Source: Lota lota
Lineage: Eukaryota > Chordata > Actinopteri > Gadiformes > Lotidae
Direction: 5' to 3'
Assembly (NCBI GenBank): GCA_026745465.1
Contig: JACYXH010000127.1
Span: 480,220 to 544,219, forward strand
DNA: 64,000 nt
A model generated the notes under the pieces. The model was given only the letters and a program-made list of their open reading frames with translations, made no database searches and was not told where the DNA came from. The position numbers and the translations under genes were made by a program. Shown here piece by piece: positions 1-10,958 of this stretch (position 1 is its first letter; each line of letters begins with the position of its first letter).

Positions 1-48
1 GGTTCCACCGAGATTTGAACTCGGATCGCTGGATTCAGAGTCCAGATT
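1..48 (-). pseudogene. tRNA-Gln (CTG) 3' fragment
   Basis: The reverse complement gives the anticodon arm (loop containing CTG), T arm and acceptor 3' strand of a tRNA-Gln. The 5' half is replaced by a T-rich tract. It marks the edge of a duplicon whose inverted copy ends in the same tRNA piece at 35207-35250. Confidence 0.75.
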
Positions 49-227
49 GCTTTTTTTTCTTTTTTTCTTTTTTATATTTTTTTCAATTCACAAATTTACA
101 AAGTCATATATACAATATATACAAATCAAGACATCCCCAATCAAAATTCAAAAACAACTTCTACTACTGCAGAGTGAAAAAAACACTCATAACATTATAC
201 GATATTGAATACAAAACCATATTTACA

Positions 228-284
228 CACACACCGGTCTCCTGCGTGACAGGCGGGGATACTGACCACTATACTAACGAGGAC
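228..284 (-). pseudogene. tRNA-Asp (GTC) 5' fragment
   Basis: Acceptor 5' strand, D arm and anticodon arm of tRNA-Asp are present. The T arm and 3' acceptor are missing and replaced by unrelated sequence ending in an ACACAC run. Confidence 0.75.
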
Positions 285-351
285 CTGTTGGAAGGAGAAC
301 ACCTCGACATTAGTAAGTGCATTGATGTCTACAGGAGTACATCTTATATTC

Positions 352-356
352 AACAC

Positions 357-445
<89 letters not shown>
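352..445. repeat. (CA)n / (CATA)n microsatellite
   Basis: Starts as an ACATAC pattern and becomes pure CA. Open frames across it encode only repeats such as His-Ile and His-Thr and are not treated as genes. Confidence 0.97.
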
Positions 446-447
<2 letters not shown>

Positions 448-487
448 GAGGCGGAGCACGACTAAAGGAACACAACGTTGGTGACTG

Positions 488-553
488 TGGGTATACGTCA
501 AAAACTCCCCGTCGGGGAATTGAACCCCGATCTCCCGCGGGGATACTGACCAC
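488..553 (-). pseudogene. tRNA-Asp pseudogene lacking the anticodon loop
   Basis: T arm and D arm are recognisable, but the 8 bases that would hold the GTC anticodon loop are deleted, so CCCCGC joins directly to GGGAG. The same deletion is in the inverted copy at 34879-34940, so it predates that duplication. Confidence 0.8.
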
Positions 554-707
554 TATAACATTAAACCGCTACTTAAACCCTGTGTGTGAGGTCACCTCTT
601 TCTGAACATCTAGCTGATGCGGGCGAACTAAACTTCGATTGTCTTTTGATGTCAAAAGGACATCATGATGGTGATTTTGCTTGTCCTTAGCCGTCCTCAA
701 AACTTGT

Positions 708-789
708 GTCAGAAGTGGGATTTGAACCCACGCCTCCATAGGTGACTGCGACCTGAACGCAGCGCCTTATACCGCTCGGCCACCCTGAC
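708..789 (-). tRNA. tRNA-Leu (CAG)
   Basis: An 82-nt class II tRNA. Acceptor GTCAGGG pairs with the 3' strand apart from minor changes, the anticodon loop is TTCAGGT, a variable arm is present, and the T loop is TTCAAAT. The variable-arm stem and D loop carry small changes from the copy at 20875. Confidence 0.85.
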
Positions 790-940
790 TCATAATATAA
801 ATTGTCCAAGAGTGGATCGTTGCGTGAATAGTGTTACGTTTGTCATGTATTTCAAAGATCGCTTCTTGCTCACAGACACCGACTGCTCCTAAAATAACAC
901 AACTTTGATTGTATTGGTGACTGTGGGTTAATGTCAAACA

Positions 941-1012
941 CTCCCCGTCGGGGAATTGAACCCCGGTCTCCCGCGTGACAGGCGGGGATACTGACCACTA
1001 TACTAACGAGGA
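941..1012 (-). tRNA. tRNA-Asp (GTC)
   Basis: 72 nt with a complete cloverleaf: acceptor TCCTCGT with its partner strand, anticodon loop CTGTCAC, T loop TTCAATT. It lies about 150 bp from tRNA-Leu on the same strand, the usual pair in this window. Confidence 0.92.
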
Positions 1013-1171
1013 CCTGTTAAAACAAGAACACCTCGACATTAGTAAGCGCATTGACGTCTACAGGTGTACATTTTATATTCAACACTTGACAACACTTGCC
1101 ATGGCGCTGAGTGGGGCCAGCGCTAATGCGCTCCTGCGGGCCAGCTGGGGGAGAGCGGCGGTCTGCTCCGT

Positions 1172-1303
1172 CTACCAGCGCTCCCCTGGGCCGTCTGGGC
1201 CGCTGCGCTGGAGCCGGGCTGACACAATGTCTAGAAACACATCTCTAGTGGGACTGCTGATGTCTTCTGTGTCTCTCTCCATTTCTGTCTGACCAAAGAC
1301 ATC
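1172..1303 (-). other. Exon-like segment (43 codons), copy 1
   Basis: On the minus strand a long CT tract ends in CTGCAG, a good 3' splice site. An open frame of 43 codons follows (begins DVFGQTEMERD, ends GPGERW, stop). Two other copies (21338-21469 and 34132-34263) keep the same frame with about one residue difference each. The protein is not recognised. It could be a terminal exon of an unknown gene or merely a duplicated non-coding segment. Confidence 0.35.
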
Positions 1304-1304
1304 C

Positions 1305-1413
<109 letters not shown>

Positions 1414-1423
1414 ACTTTAATTC

Positions 1424-1985
1424 ATCGTTTGGATGGAAGACTCAGGCCTAATGCTGTTGACACAGAGACATCGATGACAGTCAGCTTCAATGTAGGAAAG
1501 AGAGAGAGAGAGAGAGAGAGAGAGTGATTATTTAATACAACACAGATTGAGAGAGAGATTATTCAGTACAATACAGATTGAGAGAGAGAGATTATTCAGT
1601 ACAATACAGATTGAGAGAGAGAGAGATTATTGAGTATAATACAGATTGAGAATATAGCTATTCTACTGAATACATATTGTAGAGAATGCTCCTTTTCCAA
1701 TGAATGTCTCATTCTACTTTTGTAAATTTGAATTTAAATCAAAAAGGTTTAGAAACATTTTATTATGTTATCAAAATGAACACTTCACATTGTCAATATT
1801 TTCTACTTCCTGTAGTCGTTTGCAATTTGATATCATTAAACGTATAAAAAAACAGGAACAAGAGGAGAGGGGACAGAGAGATGGAGAGAGATATGAACTT
1901 TAACTGAACATTTAGATTGGAAGACACAGGCCCAATGCTGTTGACAGAGACATCGATGACAGTCAGCTTCACTGTAGGAGAGAGG
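1424..1985 (-). repeat. CT-tract modules with splice-acceptor-like ends
   Basis: On the minus strand a module of roughly 75 bp, containing TGAAGCTGACTGTCATCGAT, follows a CT-rich tract, in several copies ending in CTACAG. Further copies lie at 2575-2640, 21600-21690, 22020-22105, 33090-33140, 33325-33410 and 33925-34010. One frame reads KLTVIDVSVSTALGLCLPI then stop. Function unknown. Confidence 0.6.
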
Positions 1986-2114
1986 GAGGGAGAGGGAGAG
2001 AGGGGAGGATAGAGCGAGAGAGAAAGGGAGAGAGAGGAAAGTTGGGGGAGAGAGAGAGGGGGAGGGAGGGAAAGATACGAAGTTTAACTGAACATGGAAG
2101 ACACAGTGTTTTAG

Positions 2115-2560
2115 TACGGAACGAGGGACCCAAATGCAGGACACAGGAGACAGAGACGAAGGAGGGTTCAGAGGGATTTATTCACGGGAAGCAGACAGGG
2201 GCTGGGCTAGTCGCGGTCAGGCGGGCAAGAGTTGGGCGGCAGGCGGACAGTCAGGCGGACAGGGGCAGGGCGATAGGCGTGTGGTCGGGCAGGCCAAGGT
2301 CACAGCAGGTACCGGAATCCGGAGGGAAGCTGGACACAGGAAGAGGGTAAGCTAGGGACAGGCAGAGAGAGAGAGAGAGAGAATCACAAGAGTCAGGATT
2401 GCGGGAACGAAGATACTACCGGGTGGAGAGTAACAACGAACTGGCGCCGGCTGCTAGGAAGCGCGGTGGAGAAATAGGGAGCGTAGATTGGTGATTGCTG
2501 GCAGTGTGTGTAAACAGAAGCACGTGGAGAAGTGGCAGCCAGCGCCCGCTAGGTGGCGGC
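2115..2560. mobile_element. LTR-like repeat insertion
   Basis: The stretch begins near GAGGGACCCAAATGCAGGAC and includes GGATTTATTCACGGG and purine-rich gcaggcgga-type repetition, resembling solo LTRs of fish gypsy-like elements from memory. It interrupts a CT module and has no counterpart in duplicon copy 2. A shorter related piece lies at 33140-33280 in the inverted copy. Ends and target duplications could not be defined. Confidence 0.3.
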
Positions 2561-2819
2561 AATGGACGGAGTGACGCACAGGCCCAATGCTGTTGACACA
2601 GAGACATCGATGACAGTCAGCTTCACTGTAGGAGAGAGGGAGGGAGAGGGAGGGAGAGAGGGGAAAGAGAGACGGTGGGAGAGATAGAGAGAAAAAGGGA
2701 GGGGAAAAGAGGTGAAGAGAGAGTAGAGACACTGAGAGGGAAGGAGAGATGGAGGGAGAGATTGAGAGGAGGGGAAGAGAATGAGGGAAGGAGGGGGAGA
2801 GAGCGAAAGAGAGTAAAGA

Positions 2820-2975
2820 GAATGTACCTATTCTACTGAATACATATTGCTAATTATGTACCTATTCTACTGAATACATGTTGTACTGAGAATGTACCTA
2901 TTCTACTGAATACATATTGTAGAGAATGTACCTATTCTACTGAATACATATTGTAGAGAATGTACCTATTCCACA
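2820..2975. repeat. 34-36 bp minisatellite downstream of a TRIM copy
   Basis: About four units of GAATGTACCTATTCTACTGA plus a variable tail. This minisatellite always lies just beyond the AATAAA of a TRIM copy; compare 22325-22455, 32452-32905, 43190-43340, 43580-43745 and 48010-48205. Confidence 0.85.
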
Positions 2976-3388
2976 GAAAATGACCCCATTCTACCTTTTG
3001 TACATTTTTATTGAAATAAAAAAGTGTACAAACATTTGATTGTTGTCATTCATATTTCAGAAGTATAAACTAATAAACTCGTTTTGTTTAAGAAACTAGA
3101 GATTTTTAACATGCACCTGCAAATGTTTACAATTTCATATTGTTAAATGTATAAAAAACATTCAGCAGTAATCAGATATTGATCAATATAGCATATGTAA
3201 TTGAATCATGTATCATGGGTTATATTTTACAATAGTCAGGGTTCTTTTCCGAAGAAATTCCTTCTTGTCAAATGAAAGCAGTACAACATTAATGCAGTTC
3301 TCTCAGATCAACATAGTAGAGATTCCCATGCAGGAAACAACATTAGTGGTTTTGGTCATTTGATTATTTTATTATCAAACAAAAGGTC

Positions 3389-4135
3389 CTAGTCTGTTTG
3401 ATTGACAGGTGAGATGGTCAGGGGGGCAGAGTTTTTACCTTCATAATTATAGAGACCTGGGCAGAGGAATGGATAGAGAGGCTCACTAAAGGTGCAGCCA
3501 GTAGCAGAGTAGATATGAACCCTGGCTTCCACATCATAGAAGGAGACCAGACCCTCATCATAATCAACAAACACCCCCACCTTCTGGAGCTTAGCTCTCA
3601 GAGGAAGATGGACAGCAGGGTTATCACTAAATACCAATCCATCCTTGTTGAAGTAAAGAGTCCAGTAACCATTCTCAGGGGTCAACATGATCCAACCTTT
3701 TCTGTTGATGGACTCTCTGGCCACTCCTAAACGCCATTCAGTCTTGTCGTTAACCTGGACCTCAAAGTAAAATCTTCCTGAGGAGAAGCTCTGCCTCGTG
3801 AGAACATGTATATATTGTGTAAATCTCTTAGGGTTGTCTGGGAGTTTCTTGTCTGCACCTCCATCATGGACTTGTTTCCCATCCTCTTTTTCTTGTTCGG
3901 ACCTTCTAAACTGATCAATCATCTCTGATATGAAGGTATTGTCCTGTAAATCAGGTCTTGTGTGGAACAGCTTGTTGCAAACAGGACATTTGTACTGGAC
4001 TTGGTCCTCCCAAAAGTTTGTAATACAGGTTCTACAGAAGTTGTGTCCACATGGTGTGGTGACTGGGCTGTTGAACACATCCAGACAGATGGAACATGAA
4101 AAGTTCTCTTCAGACCAGGTAGTAGCAGAGGCCAT
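3389..4135 (-). CDS. TRIM-like RING - PRY/SPRY protein lacking B-box and coiled coil
   Basis: The 248-residue open frame starts MASATTWSEENF. It has a C3HC4 RING (C14, C17, C29, H31, C34, C37, C50, C53), the signature of E3 ubiquitin ligases. After about residue 90 it jumps straight into the PRY/SPRY domain (motifs VLTRQSFSSGRFYFEVQV and KVGVFVDYDEGLVSFYDVEA) and ends NQTD. Full-length relatives here have about 290 more residues (B-boxes, coiled coil, start of PRY) between these parts, so an in-frame internal deletion made a RING-SPRY protein. The family is best matched to teleost bloodthirsty-related/TRIM39-like proteins, from memory. The start is supported by a 3' splice site two bases before the ATG. 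It may be expressed or a decaying copy; without a coiled coil normal TRIM dimerisation would be lost. Confidence 0.7.
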   Translation of the reverse strand: MASATTWSEENFSCSICLDVFNSPVTTPCGHNFCRTCITNFWEDQVQYKCPVCNKLFHTRPDLQDNTFISEMIDQFRRSEQEKEDGKQVHDGGADKKLPDNPKRFTQYIHVLTRQSFSSGRFYFEVQVNDKTEWRLGVARESINRKGWIMLTPENGYWTLYFNKDGLVFSDNPAVHLPLRAKLQKVGVFVDYDEGLVSFYDVEARVHIYSATGCTFSEPLYPFLCPGLYNYEGKNSAPLTISPVNQTD

Positions 4136-4136
4136 T

Positions 4137-4366
4137 CCTAGACACAGACGACAAGGTTTAAGTTTTGAGCAATTCCATTTCTGTTCTTATTCCGTTACAG
4201 GAAGAGAGGTTTTAACTTCCCTCAAAAGTTGTGTTGTTTTACTCACCTTGTTGTGGTCTAGTCTGTCGTCTTTTGTCCCAAAATGCGTTTTATCTTTCGC
4301 CTGAAAGAGAGAACTGCTTCCACGTCGTGTGTCTTTGGTTTCTATGAACCTTAAGTTTCATTTCCT
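4137..4366 (-). promoter_or_regulatory. 5' exon, 109-bp intron and ISRE-like site of the RING-SPRY copy
   Basis: On the minus strand CAACAAG followed by GTGAGT (donor, exon ends at 4247) and a CTAG acceptor (intron 4138-4246) place a non-coding first exon upstream of the ATG. AGTTTCATTTCC at 4354-4365 has one mismatch from the interferon-stimulated response element AGTTTCNNTTTC and is identical at 24726-24737. Interferon control is inferred only. Confidence 0.5.
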
Positions 4367-4379
4367 GAACAAGACATCC

Positions 4380-4510
4380 TCTCCTCTCCGCCCCTAACAC
4401 CTGGCTCTTCCCCTAACACCTGGCTCCGCCCCTAACACCTGGCTCTTCCCCTAACACATGGCTCCCCCCCTTACACCTGGCTCCGCCCCTAACTCCTGTC
4501 TCTTCCCCTG
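4380..4510. repeat. GC-box-like 18-19 bp minisatellite
   Basis: About six units resembling CTCCGCCCCTAACACCTGG or CTCTTCCCCTAACACCTGG. Units with CCGCCCC match an Sp1-type GC box. It sits directly upstream of the presumed TRIM first exon, and again at 24755-24975. Confidence 0.75.
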
Positions 4511-5680
4511 CAGACACACAGTTCACTGACGTTTCAACTTTCACAGCCTGGCTTTGGGCACATTCATGCACTGTGTGGGCTACTTCAAATGTGTTTATGT
4601 GTGTTCTCCTCTTCTTCCTGGAGTTAATAGAAAGCCGGAGCAAAACTAGAGACACTGCGCTGATTGAATGGTGATTTGCCACTTTAACTGTGATTAAGAG
4701 CAATGCAAAAAAATTGACTTGACTTTGCCTAAGGCTGGTATTTTCTCTACAAACTTCATAAAAACAACACTCTCCCTGTGTGCCCAGGTTATATTTGTTA
4801 TTTAATATTGAGTTAACACTGGTAGTTATGTAAGGCTCCTCTCCCAGACAGAGGCTTAGCACTGCCTGCTAGATCCATTGATGCTAGAAGAGATTCAATT
4901 TGACTGTAACTCCTTTGGTTTGTAATGTATTCATTGTTATTGATGTTCATTTTATATCATCATTAATGCATTTTTAACTATTTGTTGTTTTGTAAGGTTT
5001 CTCAAATTAGCTCTTAACCTCTCCTCCGCCTAGCTATCAGGATGCTAGCAGCAACGCTAACGGGCTCTTCCATAGAGCTGGGTAGTTACACCCTTTCCTT
5101 TCACTGGGAAGTAAATTTACCCTTTTATGAGGATCTAGTGCATTGTAGGAACCAATTTACAACCTGTGTAATATACACACAACGTGTGTGTATATTGTGT
5201 ACTGGCTCCCGCTAACTCAGTAGACTTTACAGTCTGTGGTAGCTCGTAGCTGCCCTCTCCCCCCAGCACCCTAGGTGTTGGTAAAGATATGGTGCTCACT
5301 CTGTCAAGTCTTGAAGTCTCTGAAGTCAATTTGTTTTGTAATGCATGCAAATATATCGCACATTTTCTACCGCCTATGCAAAAGCTGTCCGTCTGATGTA
5401 ACCTTTGTATGATTCAAGAGGCAGCTCAGGGACAAATGAGTAACTCACAAAGAACTGCACTGAAACACACATATGCCCTCACAGAACCTTGAACGTAAAC
5501 ACTTGAGCACACACACACACACACACAACCTTTGTGCGTCTCTTATAAAGCTAATTTGATTACTGATCAAATTATTTAGTGATAACTGCTCCAAAAATGG
5601 ATTCAGAAGGACCTTCAGCAACATGGTGTTTTTATCAGCTTGTGTGGAACTACTACACACAGAAATAAGTGCACACACAC

Positions 5681-5730
<50 letters not shown>

Positions 5731-6230
5731 CTCTACCTGTGAGTGACTTGCACATTACATGCCAGCCTACTTTCCCAGCGAAGCAAAGGCCTTTTCTTTC
5801 AAGTAGAAATTCTAATTAATTCAGTGATTTTCCACAAGCTGTGTGTGTCTTTTCATGTGTGGGTGTGTGTTTGTTGGTGCTTATGCAAACATTCACGTCA
5901 CATTTTTATTCATTTGAAGTTGCTGGTGACATGCTTTACATTAGCCTTTTACAGAGTGTTGTCATTTTGATTTGAGCAACTAGCATCGGAAACGATCCCC
6001 ATGTTGCACAGTGTACAACATTGAGGGTTCAACATTGGGCTCACTCCAATGTCTGCCCAAAACTCATTACGATTCACTGTTTTACAACTTTTAAATGAAT
6101 TCAACCTGGATCTCTCAAAATGCATAGCATGACGATTAGCTAGCCGTTGATATCCTATAGCCAAATACAGAAACATTTATTGGCTTTGTATTACGAGAAG
6201 GAAATCACATTTATTCCCATGCAGTGAATT
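4510..6230. other. No gene recognised; duplicated non-coding sequence
   Basis: AT-moderate sequence with short CA tracts (5505-5526, 5690-5728). Most of it recurs at 24975-26940. Open frames are short and not conserved in frame between the copies. I see no gene here. Confidence 0.6.
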
Positions 6231-6239
6231 GTGCCCAAT

Positions 6240-6565
6240 ATCTCACCCCTTATCGCCCTCCCCTCTTTAGTTCCTCTCTCCCCTCATCTCCCTCTTCTCC
6301 TTTCCACCTCTGCCCCTATCTCCCTCTTCTTCTCTAATCTCCCTCTCCTCTCACTCTCATCTCCTTCTCCTCTCCCATAATCTCCCTCCTCTTCTCTAAA
6401 CTCTCTCCTCCTCTACCCTCATCTCCTTCTCCTCTCCCAGTCTCCCTCCTATTCTCTCCTCTAATCTCTCTCCTCTCATGTAATCTGACTCCTCTCATGT
6501 AATCTGACTCCTCTACTCTGATCTCCTTCTCTCCTCTCGCACCTCTCCTTCTCTCCTCTACGCTC
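6240..6565. repeat. CT-rich degenerate repeat (CTCCTCT/CTCCCTC)
   Basis: Irregular CTCTCCTC, ATCTCCTTCTCC and TAATCTGACTCC motifs repeat over about 325 bp. A near-identical stretch lies at 26945-27247. Confidence 0.85.
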
Positions 6566-6852
6566 CAACAACAAGATATCTCAAGACATAGTGTGTATTC
6601 TCACCAGTGTTGCAAAACAAAACCTGTAATATATAATAAAAAAGAAATGATTAGACTTAGACCGGTTAGACCAGTTCAATCTGATAAACATTTGTGTTTT
6701 GGGCAATTCTTATCCCAAGGGGAAACCCAGTTTATGTGGAGGCAAAGTGCATGTGTGGCTAAAAACAATAGACATGCAGCCGGCGTAGTAGGCTAGGGCA
6801 TTTTTCCATGTACACAAATTTCTGTAATTCTCTAGTAGTTTACATATTCAAA

Positions 6853-7230
6853 TACTGTCGTGACCAGCGCTGGCGGGGCAGCAGGAACAAAAATGGTTTG
6901 GATCCAAATGCAAACTAGAACTCGGGAAATGAAACACAAAAGGCTGAATAAAGAAAACTCAAAAATCTCAGTTCCACAAACTGCCTTGGAAAAGCCTAAT
7001 AACGGTGGGACCACAATGACAAAGGGACATGACAAACATAACAAACCGACATGGCAAAGGAAGTGAACTTGTATAGATGGGGAGAGACTGATCAGGGAAT
7101 GAGGTGCAGGTGGGAAGATTGACATGGATGCTCAGGTGAGGGGGATGAAGTGATCGCACATGGGAGCGGTGGGATCTGTGAGGTGAGGGAACAAGTCTAA
7201 GGACATCTGGTGGACAGGTGGAGAATGACA
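6853..7230. mobile_element. Possible solo LTR or related repeat
   Basis: Runs from TGTCGTGACCAGCGCTGG to about GGTGGAGAATGACA, with outer TGTC/GACA ends and the phrase GATCAGGGAATGAGGTGCAG, which resembles gypsy-type LTRs. Copy at 27540-27910. The ends are uncertain. Confidence 0.25.
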
Positions 7231-7268
7231 TCTAAATAACGACAAGTTATTATAACTAGTTATATGAT

Positions 7269-7509
7269 TGTAGGCGCAGCCGTCTAGGCTTCGTCTTATT
7301 TGCGCACACTCGCATGCACTGAACATGTAAACAATGTGCCAATCAGCGTGGGCCCCGCCCACATTTCCCACGGCACCGTGGATGTAGTGTGGCGCAGGGC
7401 AGCGCTCTTCCTCCACGCTATGCTTTCAGCAGTTGGAGACATTCTCAGTGCACACGAGTACGAGCACGGGACAAGGCCACAAGGCGAAGCCTAGACGGCG
7501 TAGCCTACA
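7269..7509. mobile_element. Non-autonomous DNA transposon-like element (MITE), copy 1
   Basis: Terminal inverted repeats of about 25 bp: TGTAGGC then GCCGTCTAGGCTTCG at the left, and CGAAGCCTAGACGGC then GCCTACA at the right. The length is 241 bp and there is no coding capacity. Flanks read TGAT and TGAA, so no clear target-site duplication remains. An identical-length copy at 27951-28191 comes from the segmental duplication. Confidence 0.7.
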
Positions 7510-8174
7510 TGAAATGTCCGGCACTTCCCCCGAATACTATTTACCCAGCCCCGATCCGAATATTCAACCAAAAAAAGAAAGAGAAAAGGTGTGTTTATTG
7601 CCGCTACGCTCGCTGCAGGAACTCGCCCCGGCGTGCACGCGCACAGTGCACACACGAGCAGCAGAGCTATGAGAGCAGCAGACAGCGGATTCAGTCAGAG
7701 TAGCAAGTAGAGGCGCAAGCAGCGCTGTGGATGGGTGTGTGTGGGGGGGGGGGGGGGGCGGAGTATGTGTGTGTGTGTGTGTTTTGTAATGGGTTATGTT
7801 TCTATAATTAGGGTTCTTTTCTTTCTTCAGTTCTCTTCAATGAGTCATCGTTTTTCTTCCTCTTGTAACACCCTTTACAGGAAGGTATTCAGAAAGGCAG
7901 ACACACACACACATACACACACACATACACATACAAATACACATACACACACACATATTATATAAGCAATGTAAGAGAGTTAAAAAACAATTAAAATAAT
8001 CTGAAGGGTTTCTTTTCTTTACCAAGAATCCATGCAACAGCGTATGGTACTCCTCTTGTTCCGAACAGGACCGGTCCAACAGAACCATTATAGCTCCCCT
8101 CTTGGTAATTCAGACGCTCTGCACTTTGATTTGACCTCTGAACCCACTGGCTATGTTCCATACTTTGTGATTGT

Positions 8175-8745
8175 GATTCAATATTCAATATTCTTTATCG
8201 TCACATGTCATCGACAAGTAGACAGCAGTACAATTATTTTGTTCTGGCTCCTCGGCCTAGCAGCAGAAAGAAGTTAAAATATATATAAAACACAATATCA
8301 TTTAAACAAATAGAAAATTTTATAAAAATAGAATAGCAACAGTAATAATTATAAGAAGAAGAAGAAGAGCAATAGTGCAATGGATTAGGGACAGGCAGCA
8401 GGCAGACAGACAGGCAGACAGGCAGCAGGCAAACAGGCAGAGAGACAGACAGGCAGTAGGCAGACAAGCAGCCAGACAGACAGACAGACGGGCAGACAGA
8501 CAGACAGGCAGCAGGCGGAAGAAGCTGTCCCGTAGTCTTCTGGTCCGGGCCTTGAGACTTCATTCCTATAGGCCGCCTCATCGCCGTCGGTGATCAGGCC
8601 GTCGTGTCATCTGCAAACTTGATCACCGTGTTGGAGCTGTGTGTGGCCACGCAGTCATGGGTGTATAGGGAGTAGAGGAGGGGGGCTTAGAGCACAGCCC
8701 TGGGGGGCTCCTGTGCTGATGGTCAGGGGGGCGGAGATCTTAGAA
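8175..8745 (-). mobile_element. 5'-truncated non-LTR retrotransposon (LINE) with decayed reverse transcriptase
   Basis: On the minus strand the translation contains STGAPQGCALSPLLYSLYTH and then KFADD, the reverse-transcriptase blocks with the conserved F/Y-x-DD catalytic motif. A short deletion right after FADD shifts the frame into a stop. A CTGTCTGTCTGC-rich stretch and a 3' UTR follow, ending in AATAAAG-like motifs and a repeated AATATTGAAT tail near 8175. It is a dead fragment of a typical fish LINE. Confidence 0.8.
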
Positions 8746-8877
8746 GCCATGTGATGTTATTGAGGCAGGATATCTACAGTTAGGAGTGACCTCACACCTA
8801 ATTGAACAATGGCGATAATCATAAGCCTGACCAATCCCAAACAAGAATCCACTTGTCCCCGGGGCCCCACACCCTTT

Positions 8878-9002
<125 letters not shown>

Positions 9003-9268
9003 CACTTATTATAGCTCTTCTAATGGAGTAGGGCCGGGCTAGTAGACTAAACTAGTGAAGATAAGTCTACTACCCAGGTAACCGTGTTGAAATAAAATCA
9101 GCAAAATGTCCAATGTCTCCTGCACATGCACATATAGGCATGTCCATCACTTCGTGAGCGCGCTTGTAAAAAAAAAATGATGTCATGATGATATGGTGAA
9201 CTTGTGAACCATCACCAGCGCCAGTGCTACTGCCGCTAAGTGGAACAAGGCATCTGTTCATGCAACGT

Positions 9269-9427
9269 ACACACACACACACACACACACGCACACACAC
9301 ACACACACTATTCGTCCCCATTGTGCAAGCCGTTTGCTTCTAGTCATTCACAAAACCGCCAGCAAGATTTGAAAAGAGTTTGGCGTTGTTGCCGGCTTTG
9401 TGTTGAGCGTATGAAGATTCCCCACTG

Positions 9428-9506
<79 letters not shown>

Positions 9507-9570
9507 AGACAAATGCACACATAGACACATACACACACACTCACAAACACACACACACACACACACACAC
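9269..9570. repeat. (CA)n microsatellites at the outer edge of the left palindrome arm
   Basis: CA runs at 9270-9308, 9433-9500 and 9530-9570 (with TACACA variants). Inverted homology to the right arm stops at the last run, so this tract is the likely breakpoint region. Confidence 0.9.
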
Positions 9571-9812
9571 CAAAGCTGTCCTCACAGAACAAGGGTTCTT
9601 CCAATCGAACGGCAAGAAACGGAGGCCGTCATGGTAACGAGGCTTTGGAGGAAAAGTGTCAACCGCCACATGCTACAATGCCACATGCTATGTGCTACTG
9701 CTACATGCTACAGTGTCTACAGGTTGCAGATGTTGAAACCGGTTTATTGCAGAGTTAGGAGTAAAATGATACATCGAGCAGGTGTTGCATGCTGCCATGT
9801 CAGAGATCTCCT

Positions 9813-9916
<104 letters not shown>

Positions 9917-10958
9917 CGATGGCTGCTTTAACCTGTTTACACACTGATGACTCAAAGCACAACAGGTGTGCAGCCTCACCCAGCCCCCAGAGTCCAGTCA
10001 GTCTGACCCGGGCCAGGTGAGGCTGCTTCAACCAGCCACCATCCACACACACTCCACAGTCACACATTATGATTTGTAACACAAGAGATGGTGTTAACGT
10101 GAGAGCCAGAGCTCAACAGGAAGGGGACAGCAAGTAGCAACAAAGCCAGCTAACCCTCGGACGGACCCTGGGGGCCTTTTTTTTTTGGATACAGGTGCAT
10201 AACACCATCTGTAGCCTTCTTTGCATTCGATGACTCCCTCTCTAGGTTAAAACGCCTGCTGCTGCAGGCATCGCCTCTGATTGGCTGATAGGGTTATCCG
10301 GTCACCTGCTGATGTGACACACCTGTCCTCCGCTTGGTGAAACTGAACTGAAGGGGCGTATACATGGGGGCCGGCACCCCTGCAGCCCCAGAATGAACCA
10401 GGACTGTTAGGGGCCTCAGGGGACCCAGTTGTTTGGTTTGTCCTACCTGAGTAACCCATATCTGGTCAGTCGTCTCGTTGGGAGCTTTGGACAAAAAAAA
10501 CAAACCGTTGGCTTCCGTTCATATTGGAGTTATAATTTGGCTAACACAATATCTTATTTCAGTGTCTTGTATGGTTGTAGGTGAGAGCATTTTTACTACT
10601 ACTGTGGCTATCCCCACACAACAACCACATGTCACAGGACCACACACACACACAACCACCAAGCCAAGGTTTACACATTACATGGGGGTGGGGGGTGGGG
10701 GGGGGGGGGCTGTGCGTGAGAACGAGCACTCAGACCACCTCTCACCAGAACAGCAAGTAGTAGAAAGATGGATAAAGCTCTGCTCAAATCGACCAATGAC
10801 AATCCACGTCCATCAACCTACAGCTCCACCTGAATGTTTAGACCCCCCTGTTTCCGTGTCGTTGGTAAACCCAAAAGAGCAACAAACCCCCCCCCCTCCC
10901 CCCCCCCCCCCAAAAAAAAAACAAGGCAGCAGCTATCGATCGACAGCTTTCAACTCAC

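Noticed and set aside
195..605. Open frames rich in His-Thr, Val-Cys or Arg-Glu across the window
   Set aside because: They are translations of CA/GT and GA/CT microsatellites without conserved flanking sequence.
8375..8520. CAGACAGACAGG repeat as a separate gene or regulatory array
   Set aside because: It is the simple-repeat part of the LINE fragment's 3' region.
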